The position numbers and the translations under genes were made by a program. From Acidobacteriota bacterium (lineage in GTDB: Bacteria; Acidobacteriota; Blastocatellia; Pyrinomonadales; Pyrinomonadaceae): 64,000 nt of DNA. Positions 37,158-46,388 of this stretch are shown here, piece after piece. A model generated the notes under the pieces. The model was not told the DNA's origin and did not search any database. It saw only the letters and a list, made by a program, of their open reading frames with translations. How positions within the stretch are numbered: position 1 is the stretch's first letter; the number at the start of each line of letters is the position of its first letter. The stretch is taken from NCBI GenBank assembly GCA_019639115.1, contig JAHBSM010000009.1, positions 1 to 64,000 on the forward strand, given 5' to 3'.

Positions 37158-38510
37158 TCACGCTTGGCGGATCCATCTGAGTATTTCAGGTATCGTAGCG
37201 CGTTTACCGTACATAAGCATCCCGACGCGGTATACACGAGACGCCAAGAACACCAATCCGGCGATAGCAATGAGGTTGAGGGCGATCGACAACGCGATCT
37301 GCCAAAAAGGCGGCGTCTCCGCCAGGATCCGAACGGGCATCGTGAGCGGAGCAAAGAATGGCAGGACGGATGCCCAAAAAGCGATCGGCGAAGCCGGATC
37401 GCGTATGACGGCGATGCTCAGATAGAATCCGACCAACATCAGCATCATCGGCGGAAAAGCGAACTGGCCGCCCTCCTGGACCGTCGTCACAGCCGAGCCG
37501 ATCAGTGCGAATATCGAGGCATAGAGAAAATATCCTATCAGGAAATAGACGAGGAAATACACGACCATGATCGGCGATATGGTCGGAAGCAGGCCAAAGA
37601 TCTCCGACATATCCGCCTGCACGGCAACATAGGCCACAAGCACCGCAAGCGAACCTACCCAAATCCCGAGTTGTGTCAGTCCCGCAAGGCCGACACCGGC
37701 GAGTTTTCCCATCATCAACTCAAAGGGCCGTGCAGACGAGAATAATATCTCGGCGATCCTGGTCTCTTTTTCCTCGACGATCGCTCCCATGATCACTTGC
37801 CCATAAATAGCAAGCGTGATGTAGATCATCAGCCCGATCACGAATGACGCAGCGAGCAGAGCGTCGCTGTTCTTTTCGTTCCCTTTCTCGTCTATTCCGG
37901 CCGAATCTATGACGACGCGGGAATTCAGGCGCCGTGCCGTGGCCTCGCTTATCTGCGCGTCAGCAAGCCTCTGCGAGCGAACAGCGTCGTTGACAGCTTC
38001 GGTTATCAGTGTGTTCGCGACAAAATCGCCGCCTTTGCGGGAACGGAACTCAGGCTCCGCGTTGGGAGCCATCGGGTCCGTCGGCAGGATCAGATATGCA
38101 TCGATCTCCTTTGAGGTTGCCATCGCCTTTAGTTCATTTCGGACCTCTTCGGCGGTCCGTCCGTTCGCATCGTAGTTGACGAAAATGAACCGGACCGCTG
38201 CTGATCTAGCCGACGACCTAAGGTCATGGGATTGCTGTTCCGTTATCTCTTTGAGCCGGGATCGTGCGTCATCCTCAGCCCGCTCCGCCAAACGTTCAGC
38301 AGACAGCGAAGACTTGATGCGCGGAGCCAGCCTGCCGGACGGATCGACAATGACAAGCCGCGTCGGCTCGCCTGTAAGCGAAAAGATTAGCGCAGGGACA
38401 AAGGCGAACACGAGTCCGAGCACGGGAAAGAGCAGCGTGCCGATGAGAAACGTCCATTTAAGGACGATCTTTCTGTATTCGTTGGTCAAGACCGCGAAGA
38501 ACTTTCTCAT
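37158..38510 (-). CDS. ABC-2 type exporter permease (NatB-like)
   Basis: Membrane partner of the adjacent ATPase. The 450 residues have one helix at residues 18-45, a large extracytoplasmic domain (about 50-220), then five more helices starting at ASFVIGLMIYITLAIYGQ, with VEEKETRIAEILFSS in the loop after the second, the conserved ABC-2 element. NatAB-type systems export Na+ or drugs; the substrate here is unknown. Its ATG overlaps the stop of the ATPase gene (ATGA). Confidence 0.9.
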   Translation of the reverse strand: MRKFFAVLTNEYRKIVLKWTFLIGTLLFPVLGLVFAFVPALIFSLTGEPTRLVIVDPSGRLAPRIKSSLSAERLAERAEDDARSRLKEITEQQSHDLRSSARSAAVRFIFVNYDANGRTAEEVRNELKAMATSKEIDAYLILPTDPMAPNAEPEFRSRKGGDFVANTLITEAVNDAVRSQRLADAQISEATARRLNSRVVIDSAGIDEKGNEKNSDALLAASFVIGLMIYITLAIYGQVIMGAIVEEKETRIAEILFSSARPFELMMGKLAGVGLAGLTQLGIWVGSLAVLVAYVAVQADMSEIFGLLPTISPIMVVYFLVYFLIGYFLYASIFALIGSAVTTVQEGGQFAFPPMMLMLVGFYLSIAVIRDPASPIAFWASVLPFFAPLTMPVRILAETPPFWQIALSIALNLIAIAGLVFLASRVYRVGMLMYGKRATIPEILRWIRQA

Positions 38511-39418
38511 ATGCCGCCTCCTACCTGATCGATAAAGATATCGTTGAGGCTCGGTTCTACCTGCTCGAACCTGCTAATGGTGGCTCCCGCCGCTACCAGG
38601 TCGTGAAGCAGACGTTGGGCGTCGGCCCCGGGACGCATCTGCAGATAGACCGCGTCCGCGTGTTCGTCAGCCTTTTCCACGTCGGCATGGCCCGCGATAA
38701 CCGCCTCTGCGCCCGTCGCACGCAATGCGATTCGATCACGTCCGTAGCTCTCCTTTACCTCGCGCAGACTCCCGCCTGCCACTTTGCGCGATCTGTTTAT
38801 CAACAGGATGTCGTGACAGAGCCGTTCGGCTGTCTCCATCAAATGCGTCGAGAAGATTATGGTCTTTTCCCGTTCCCGGAGCTCCGCCAGCACCTCGATC
38901 ATGAATTCCACATTGACCGGATCAAGGCCCGAGAACGGCTCGTCGAGTATCAGCAGGTCGGGATCGTGAAGCACAGTGGATATGAACTGGATCTTCTGCT
39001 GCATTCCCTTCGAAAGATCGGTCGTGCGTTTTGTTCTCCAATCCTCGAGCTTCATACGGGTGAGCCATTTGTCGATGCGTTTGTCGGCTTCGGCACGATC
39101 GACCCCTTTTAAAGCCGCAAAGTATCGGAGCTGGTCCACGACCTTCATCTTTTTGTAGAGCCCGCGTTCCTCGGGAAGATATCCGATCCGGTCCTGCAGC
39201 CGCGGCGACATATGTTCACCGAACAACGCGATCGTCCCTTCGTCCGGAGCGGTGATACCGACGATCATGCGAATGGTCGTCGTCTTGCCGGCACCGTTGG
39301 GCCCCAGAAAGCCAAATACGCGGCCGGGTCTCACTTCAAAGCTGAGCGAGTCAACAGCGACGAAATCGTCGAAGCGCTTTGTGACATTTTCGACGCTGAG
39401 CGTCGCGGTCTTGTCCAT
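38507..39418 (-). CDS. ABC transporter ATP-binding protein (NatA-like)
   Basis: ATPase subunit of the exporter. Motifs: Walker A GPNGAGKTTT, Q-loop LPEERGLYKKM, signature LSKGMQQKIQ (in place of LSGGQ, as in NatA/DrrA types), Walker B LLILDEPFSGLDPVN, H-loop FSTHLMETAERL. The C-terminal 90 residues form the DrrA-like extension. I set the start at ATG 39418 (MDKTATLSVENV); ATG at 39442 would overlap tdk by eight bases. Cotranscribed with the permease and probably with tdk, 16 bases before it. Confidence 0.9.
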   Translation of the reverse strand: MDKTATLSVENVTKRFDDFVAVDSLSFEVRPGRVFGFLGPNGAGKTTTIRMIVGITAPDEGTIALFGEHMSPRLQDRIGYLPEERGLYKKMKVVDQLRYFAALKGVDRAEADKRIDKWLTRMKLEDWRTKRTTDLSKGMQQKIQFISTVLHDPDLLILDEPFSGLDPVNVEFMIEVLAELREREKTIIFSTHLMETAERLCHDILLINRSRKVAGGSLREVKESYGRDRIALRATGAEAVIAGHADVEKADEHADAVYLQMRPGADAQRLLHDLVAAGATISRFEQVEPSLNDIFIDQVGGGI

Positions 39419-39434
39419 ATCGGGCAGAGGTCGG

Positions 39435-40055
39435 CTAGTCATGGAGCGTCGGCGCGTCGGCGTGAGGAACAAAACAGCGCCGGCATCGGGCCTCGTATTT
39501 ATCCGCGGCTCCGACCTCGACCAGCTGATCCGATTCGACAGTCCGCTGAGAATAATTCGCGGTGCCGCCGCATTTGACGCAGATCGCGTGGGTCTTAGTG
39601 ATGAACTCAGCGATGGACAGCAGTTGAGGCATCGGCTCGAAGGGCTTTCCCATGAAATCCTGATCGAGCCCGGCGATTATGACCCTGCGGCCTTCGGAGG
39701 CAAGACGGTTGGCGGCGCCTACGATCTCGACATCGAAGAATTGTCCTTCGTCGATGCCAACGACCTGGGTCGCGGGCAAAATGTGGCCGAGCAGTTCAGC
39801 GGTGGACGCGACGGGTATCGACGAATGCGTCTGGCCTGAATGCGAGGCAATATCTTCGTGTGAGTAGCGAGCGTCGATAGCGGGTTTGAATACTTGTACG
39901 GCCTGACGCGCGATGCGTGCCCGATTGAGTCGTCGTATCAGTTCTTCGGACTTGCCCGAGAACATCGAGCCGACGATAACCTCTATCCAGCCCGTATCGT
40001 TATGCCTTACCTTTCGGCGCTCTTCTGTGTTGTCAAAAACGAGTTCTTCTACCAT
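39435..40055 (-). CDS. tdk: Thymidine kinase, type II
   Basis: Phosphorylates thymidine in the pyrimidine salvage pathway. The 206 residues have the P-loop [11 protein letters not shown] near residue 30, [11 protein letters not shown] with the catalytic Glu, [14 protein letters not shown], and the zinc lasso with CVKC and CRRC at the C-terminus, plus the thymidine-binding segment [11 protein letters not shown]. Starts with ATG. It lies 106 bases after the iPGM-like gene and 16 bases before the ABC ATPase start, so it may share a transcript with the exporter. Confidence 0.95.
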   Translation of the reverse strand: MVEELVFDNTEERRKVRHNDTGWIEVIVGSMFSGKSEELIRRLNRARIARQAVQVFKPAIDARYSHEDIASHSGQTHSSIPVASTAELLGHILPATQVVGIDEGQFFDVEIVGAANRLASEGRRVIIAGLDQDFMGKPFEPMPQLLSIAEFITKTHAICVKCGGTANYSQRTVESDQLVEVGAADKYEARCRRCFVPHADAPTLHD

Positions 40056-40161
40056 TCGGATGCGGCGAGTCTGTTCTAAACCTGAGATTCGAAGTTAGCA
40101 CGAACGCCAAGGGCTTGTCATTTTCGGTGATCGAGATACTGCGCCGATCGGGGATACTAAC

Positions 40162-41691
40162 TCAACGCAATAGTGACCGGCCCGTCATCTCCGGCGTCGG
40201 CGCGATGCCGGCCATTTCAAGCAAGGTCGGCGCGATGTCGGGCAGCGAACCGTCGCTGCCAAGCTGCCTGCCGGAGGCCAAACCCGCTATGCATAGCGGC
40301 AGCCGGGAAAGCTCCGGCGATCGTTCCATATCGGACGGATCGCTCTCAGTGATGTTCTCACAGCCGCCGTGGCTAGCAGTGACGACCATTTGCCCGCCTT
40401 CGGCTGAGATATGTCGCCATAGGCCGCCGAGACAGGTATCGACGAACTGCACGGCCTCGACAGTGCGTTCAACGGATCCGGATTCGGCCGCAAGCGCGGC
40501 AGCAGGCATATTCACGACCAACAACGACCCGCCATTACGGACGACACCAATAGCTTCGTCAGCTATCTTGAAGCTCCGCGATTCAGCCCCGATCAGGTCG
40601 AGGTCGTCCCGCGGCGCCGGCACGAGCACGTTTCGCTCAAGCTGCGACAGCGATTCTCCGCCGCCGTTGAAAAAATACGTGAGGTGAGGATATCGTTCGG
40701 CCTGCGTGACCTTTACGACAGCGATGCCCTTGCTCCCAAACACGTCCGTTAGCGAATCTACCGAACCTGAGCCAAACGCAACCGGCAGCCCAAAACCGCG
40801 GTCGTATTCGGTCAGGCAAACTGACGCGATCTCAGGTTTCGGCGCGCCCTGATTGTCGGGCAGCGACAGCGACCTGACAAGCTGATGCATCGTCTCGGGG
40901 CGATGGTTGAAATAGATGACCAGATCGCCGGTCTTGACCGTCGCGACCGCGTGATCGGGCGCCGATACGATCACGACGGGCGCGACGAATTCGTCCGCGA
41001 TGCCCCGCAGGAACGAGTTTCGGACCGCCGTCACCGCGTCCTCGGCTCGCTCGCCTTCGCCGTGGACCAGCATCGTGTAAACGCGTGCCGTGCGCTCCCA
41101 ATGCCCGCCTGTATCCATTGCAAAATGGCGCCCGACGATCGAAGCAATTCGGCCGATCCCGATATCCGCCATTTTTATCTCCAGGGCTTCGAGATGAATG
41201 TCTGCGGTCCGAGGAGAAGTATCCACGCCGTCCAGGATGCAGTGGACAGCGACGTCCGAAGCACCCGCCTTTCGCGACATTCGCAGAAGCGAATATAAGG
41301 ATCCGGCGAAAGAGTGAACTCCGCCATCGCTTACCATGCCGATCAGATGTATGGTGCCGCCGCGTTCGATCGCATCCGAGATCTGAGTTCGGATCACGGC
41401 GTTCTGCTCAAATTCGCCTGACGCGATCGCCTGCTCGATGCGATGTCCGTCACCAAAGCCGGACCGGCCTGTCCCGATCATCATATGTCCGACCTCGGCT
41501 GCCGCCGAACCCGAACGCGTACGGCCGCTCAAACCCGTGGCTCCGGAGACCACGCACGACGGAAACGTCTCGAAAATTGCGTCAAAGTGAGGCGTGTGAG
41601 CGATCCGAACAGCATTGTGACCGGTCGCTTCGCCGACGCCCCAGCCGTCCAGGATCACCAGCGCTAGCGGCCTCTCGATAGATGTCGTCAT
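40162..41691 (-). CDS. Phosphoglycerate mutase (iPGM/GpmI)-like protein lacking catalytic residues
   Basis: Has the full length (509 residues) and order of 2,3-BPG-independent phosphoglycerate mutase, with LVILDGWGVG, EVGHMMIGTGR, SDGGVHSF and HLTYFFNGGGE. Most active-site residues are changed. The phosphoserine position, Asn-Ser in NSEVGH, is Ala65 (SAAAEVGH). In the metal-site segment NYANxDMVGH, the Asp and His become Ala399 and Glu403. TADHG is TASHG (Ser440), and the HTTNPVP His is missing. Arg in LDGRDT is Val, and RPDR is RPET. Asp15 and His441 remain. It is therefore unlikely to be an active mutase. It is followed by tdk; upstream on the same strand are the HEAT-like gene and enolase. 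Confidence 0.85.
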   Translation of the reverse strand: MTTSIERPLALVILDGWGVGEATGHNAVRIAHTPHFDAIFETFPSCVVSGATGLSGRTRSGSAAAEVGHMMIGTGRSGFGDGHRIEQAIASGEFEQNAVIRTQISDAIERGGTIHLIGMVSDGGVHSFAGSLYSLLRMSRKAGASDVAVHCILDGVDTSPRTADIHLEALEIKMADIGIGRIASIVGRHFAMDTGGHWERTARVYTMLVHGEGERAEDAVTAVRNSFLRGIADEFVAPVVIVSAPDHAVATVKTGDLVIYFNHRPETMHQLVRSLSLPDNQGAPKPEIASVCLTEYDRGFGLPVAFGSGSVDSLTDVFGSKGIAVVKVTQAERYPHLTYFFNGGGESLSQLERNVLVPAPRDDLDLIGAESRSFKIADEAIGVVRNGGSLLVVNMPAAALAAESGSVERTVEAVQFVDTCLGGLWRHISAEGGQMVVTASHGGCENITESDPSDMERSPELSRLPLCIAGLASGRQLGSDGSLPDIAPTLLEMAGIAPTPEMTGRSLLR

Positions 41692-41740
41692 GCAGTTACA
41701 GCGTTGTCGGTTCGATTATAGTCCATTAGCGGACCGAGGA

Positions 41741-42247
41741 TCATACGCCGAGCACATTTCGGCGTCTTGCCTTGAATCCGGGCGTGTCTGCCTCGGGATA
41801 CCGTGTCGCGGCCAAACGCAGTTCCGCCATCAGGTCAGGCAGGTCGCGAGCGATCCTCGCGGCTGCAGTAAGCGCGAATGAACGAACCGCTACCGGCTCG
41901 GTCGGGTCACCGACCAGCGAGCAGCAGACGTCGAATACCCTGCCGCGGTGCCGCGAAGGAACATTAACGAACTGCATCAGCCTCACCACATTTCGCTTGA
42001 CGGCAATATGCGTGTCAGTCCGTTCGAGCATCCGGAAAAGCAAGGCGTAGTACGGATCGGCAAGCTCAGGATGGCTCTCGACGCAGTTGCCCACGGCCCA
42101 ACTGGACCGCTGCATCACGCGTCGATCAGTTCCGGTGAATAGGCCCATCAGCTCGGCAAAGCGCCCGGCGTCTGAGCCGACATATCGCACGATCTTTGCG
42201 GTCTGATGGCTGGAGTGTTCGGCGAGTATGGCTTCGCGAATGTCCAC
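41741..42247 (-). CDS. HEAT-repeat-like alpha-helical protein
   Basis: A 168-residue all-helical protein with repeats of HEAT/armadillo type: FAELMGLFTGTDRRVMQRSSW, LLFRMLERTDTHIAVKRNVVRL, VRSFALTAAARIARDLPDL. Function unknown; such folds bind proteins or nucleic acids. The start is uncertain. GTG at 42247, ten bases after the eno stop, gives a sensible N-terminus (MDIREAILAEH); a longer frame reaching 42439 lies inside eno and its extra part is not HEAT-like. The spacing says it is translated from the eno transcript. Confidence 0.7.
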   Translation of the reverse strand: MDIREAILAEHSSHQTAKIVRYVGSDAGRFAELMGLFTGTDRRVMQRSSWAVGNCVESHPELADPYYALLFRMLERTDTHIAVKRNVVRLMQFVNVPSRHRGRVFDVCCSLVGDPTEPVAVRSFALTAAARIARDLPDLMAELRLAATRYPEADTPGFKARRRNVLGV

Positions 42248-42257
42248 CGGCCCGGCT

Positions 42258-43571
<1,314 letters not shown>

Positions 43572-43645
43572 CTATTCGCCGGTTGGTCGAAATAGAATTG
43601 TAACGCCGATCGGCCGTATTCGCGAAACTCGGCAGTGCTGCTATG

Positions 43646-45034
43646 TCAGGCCTTTGTCATGCGGACCCGGAGTATGCGCCGCTTGTCCACGGCCTCGACC
43701 TCAAATAGATGTCCGTTGAGGCGAACGCTCTCGCCCGGTTCCAGCAGACGTCCGCTTTCGGCCATCATAAGGCCGGCAATGGTCGTGTAGCTCTCTGATA
43801 CCGGTAGGCTCGATCCGAGACGTTTATTCAGGTCGCGGACCGCAATGCCGCCATCGAGGATAAAGCTTCCGTCGCCCTGCTCGATCATCTGCTGATTGAC
43901 CTCTTCGTCGTGCTCGTCTGAGATATCGCCGACGATCTCTTCTAATAGGTCTTCGAGCGTGATGATGCCTTCGACGCCGCCGTGCTCGTCCACGACAAAA
44001 CCGAAATGGAACTTCTCGGTCTGCATCTGACGCAGCACGTCCTCGAGCCTCGCAGTGTCGACTACGTAGTTCGGCCGTATCAGAATGTCGTCCAACGCAA
44101 ATGTCTCTGGAGCCCCAACGTACTTGACCAGGTCCTTGCTGTGTACAAAGCCGACGATGTCATCGAGCGATCCGCGATAGACCGGGAGCCGCGAATAACC
44201 ACTCTCGTTGAACACGGCCGCAATGTGTTCGAGCGTGCTCTCGTCCGGCACAGCCGTGATCTCAGTTCGCGGTATCATCGCTTCTTTGACAGTCGTGTCT
44301 GAGAACTCGAAGATCTGATTGATCAGCTTGCTCTCTTCTTCGTTGAGGTGCCCGCTCTGGAATGATACGTTGAGCACCTGCTTGATCTCTTCCTCGGTAT
44401 AGCTTGCACCGTGCGCGTCCGAACCTTTTAATCCCGCTATCCGCACAGTCTTGGTCCCGGCCCAATCCAGCAGGCGGATCGGATAGTAGAAGATCTTGTA
44501 AAAAACGAGCAGCGGCAGAGCGACTGCGTACGCGATCCGCTCGGAAAGTTCTAGCGCGGCGGTCTTTGGGGCGAGTTCGCCAAAGACTATGTGTAGGAAC
44601 GTGATAAAAGAGAATGCCAACGCGAACGAGAGCGCGTGGATGAACGCCGGCGTGGCAAGCATCTCAACGCCCGTCATCTCGCCCGCCGATGCAAGCAACG
44701 GCGTGATCATCGACGCTACGGCCGGTTCGCCGATCCAGCCCAATCCTAAAGACGAAAGCGTGATCCCAAGCTGTGTCGCCGAAATATACGCGTTGAGGTC
44801 GCGCAGCATCGCGGCCAAACGGACCGCGGCCCGGTTGCCTTCTGCGGCCTGCGATTCGATCCTCGATCGGCGCACGGCCACAAGAGCGAACTCGCTCGCG
44901 ACAAAGAATCCGTTGGCCGCAACGAGTACGACGACCAAAAATATATTTAGGACCGAGGTCGTGATAGCGGGCGCGTCGGCCGCCAAGGCCGGATCAGCTA
45001 GCAGCAGTAAGCGCAAACTGGCAGGGTCGTCCAT
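43646..45034 (-). CDS. CNNM/CorC (hemolysin-type) family protein
   Basis: A 462-residue membrane protein of the DUF21-CBS-CorC family, members of which export Mg2+ or Co2+. Residues about 30-210 form the DUF21 unit with four hydrophobic segments and the family sequence FVASEFALVAVRRSRIE. The two CBS domains follow (residues 230-355), with MIPRTEITAVPD at the start and GFVVDEHGGVEGIITLEDLLEEIVGDI. The CorC_HlyC domain occupies the last 90 residues. On the minus strand a TATAAT (45115-45120) lies about 80 bases upstream and may be its -10. Substrate is not shown. Confidence 0.93.
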   Translation of the reverse strand: MDDPASLRLLLLADPALAADAPAITTSVLNIFLVVVLVAANGFFVASEFALVAVRRSRIESQAAEGNRAAVRLAAMLRDLNAYISATQLGITLSSLGLGWIGEPAVASMITPLLASAGEMTGVEMLATPAFIHALSFALAFSFITFLHIVFGELAPKTAALELSERIAYAVALPLLVFYKIFYYPIRLLDWAGTKTVRIAGLKGSDAHGASYTEEEIKQVLNVSFQSGHLNEEESKLINQIFEFSDTTVKEAMIPRTEITAVPDESTLEHIAAVFNESGYSRLPVYRGSLDDIVGFVHSKDLVKYVGAPETFALDDILIRPNYVVDTARLEDVLRQMQTEKFHFGFVVDEHGGVEGIITLEDLLEEIVGDISDEHDEEVNQQMIEQGDGSFILDGGIAVRDLNKRLGSSLPVSESYTTIAGLMMAESGRLLEPGESVRLNGHLFEVEAVDKRRILRVRMTKA

Positions 45035-45136
45035 TATTTGACAACGATGAGCAGAACATTTCGGGTTAGCGGCCGCCGCCTCCTGTCATATGCGGACGCA
45101 TCCGATAAACCGGGATTATAACATAAAGGGCCGCGT

Positions 45137-45712
45137 TCAGGTGATCAGTTTCGTCGGCACGGATGCCTCAGCGATCTCGGTTATAAGCATTCGGCACGAG
45201 CCGCATCCGCTGCCCGCTCGCGTCGCATCCATAATGGATTCGGCGTCAGTGTGACCATCGGCGATAGCCCGATCTACGTCGTACTCGGTTACGCCAAAAC
45301 ACGTACATATGAGCGGAGTATCGGCCTCAGGGGCCGACAACCTGCGCTCTCGAAGCTCGCTGAAAGCCAGGTGGACCGCCTCGAAACACGTCCTCAGACA
45401 ATCATTTCGCTCTGCGGCGATCTTGCCGAAGCGACGCTCGACGGCTTTGAAGAGAACCTCGTCGCTTAAGCCCCCGAGATCCGCCGTAGCCTTGCCTGCA
45501 ACTTCGTCTGACAGAATGGCAAGCGTCGCCGCTGCATAGCCGCATCCATCGGTGCGCACACCGGGCACGAGCCCCTCCGGGCGCTCAGCGACGCCGAATT
45601 CAGCGAAACAGCCGCACGAGAAATTTGCTGACAGCCCCGTAGCCGCGTCTGCTGCCGGTTTGGGCAGACACCTCGAAGACACCTCAGCTACGGCTGGCGG
45701 ATAAATTGCCAT
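45137..45712 (-). CDS. NifU-like iron-sulfur scaffold with BFD-type [2Fe-2S] domain
   Basis: A 191-residue two-domain protein. The first 130 residues resemble the IscU/NifU N-terminal scaffold, with cysteines at FSCGC, DGCGYAAAT and the C-terminal NDCLRTC. The second domain, about 145-185, has CTCFGVTEYDVDRAI followed by GSGCGSCRM, the four-Cys pattern of a bacterioferritin-associated-ferredoxin (BFD) [2Fe-2S] unit. NifU has these two plus a third domain that is missing here. It is likely to build or carry Fe-S clusters. The ATG at 45712 has no ribosome site; TATCAT lies eight bases upstream. Confidence 0.8.
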   Translation of the reverse strand: MAIYPPAVAEVSSRCLPKPAADAATGLSANFSCGCFAEFGVAERPEGLVPGVRTDGCGYAAATLAILSDEVAGKATADLGGLSDEVLFKAVERRFGKIAAERNDCLRTCFEAVHLAFSELRERRLSAPEADTPLICTCFGVTEYDVDRAIADGHTDAESIMDATRAGSGCGSCRMLITEIAEASVPTKLIT

Positions 45713-45759
45713 CGCATATGATGATAGCAGGCTTCGGCAGTCTGACGGGCTGTCGGGAC

Positions 45760-45788
45760 TTGGCTCCGGGCACGTGACGATTTAACAT
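45760..45788 (+). promoter_or_regulatory. Promoter of TlpA-like/GH15 pair, leaderless type
   Basis: TTGGCT (45760-45765) and TAACAT (45783-45788) with a 17-base spacer. The ATG at 45795 is six bases after the -10, so the mRNA should begin at the start codon or within a base or two of it. No Shine-Dalgarno sequence is present. Confidence 0.55.
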
Positions 45789-45794
45789 TTACCT

Positions 45795-46388
45795 ATGCCA
45801 TTGAGATCGCACTTAGCAGCATTGGCCGTTTTGGCGGCGGCGACCGCAGCATCGGTTGGCTGTCGTCCGGCGGCCGCTCCCGTGAGCGTCTCAAACCGCC
45901 CGGTTTCGATCAACGACAGGCCGACGACTAACGTGCCAAGGCCGCCTTCAAAGCCGTTGACCGAGATGTCCTGGACCTTCGACGACGACCGCGTCCAGAA
46001 ACTCGCGGACCTCAGAGGCAAGGTCGTGATACTTGATTTCTGGGCGACGAACTGCCCGCCTTGCCGTGAAGAGATCCCGCATTTGAACGAGCTCGCGGCC
46101 AAGTACGGCCCCGAGAATCTACAGATCATCGGGCTGCACGTGGGCGACCGCGTGGACCGCGCTGAGATACCTGCGTTTCGTAAGGAGGTCAGGCTCGACT
46201 ACCCGATCGGCTTCCCCGAAGATGCCTTGATGGATTTCATCTTTGCCGAACGAAGCAACATTCCCCAGACTGCGGTCTTTGACCGAAACGGCACACTTAT
46301 CAAAAAGTTCGTCGGATTCAGTTCTGCGATAGGACAAGAGATCGAGGCAACCGTCGAGAACGCAGTGACGACGACGGTGCAAAACTAA
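45795..46388 (+). CDS. TlpA-like thioredoxin-domain lipoprotein
   Basis: A 197-residue periplasmic lipoprotein. Signal peptide with lipobox SVGCR (Cys near 23), a Ser/Pro-rich linker to about residue 55, then a TlpA/ResA thioredoxin fold: ILDFWATNCPPCREEIP (active site Cys-Pro-Pro-Cys), LQIIGLHVG, the cis-Pro region NIPQTAVFDRNG and a final helix. Such proteins reduce disulfides, often during cytochrome c maturation. The stop TAA overlaps the ATG of the GH15 gene (TAATG), an unusual partner. Confidence 0.93.
   Translation: MPLRSHLAALAVLAAATAASVGCRPAAAPVSVSNRPVSINDRPTTNVPRPPSKPLTEMSWTFDDDRVQKLADLRGKVVILDFWATNCPPCREEIPHLNELAAKYGPENLQIIGLHVGDRVDRAEIPAFRKEVRLDYPIGFPEDALMDFIFAERSNIPQTAVFDRNGTLIKKFVGFSSAIGQEIEATVENAVTTTVQN

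Noticed and set aside
37109..37354. N-terminal extension of the DUF1349-like lipoprotein to 37354
   Set aside because: It would overlap the ABC permease gene and hide the signal peptide; the ATG at 37108 has a good ribosome site.
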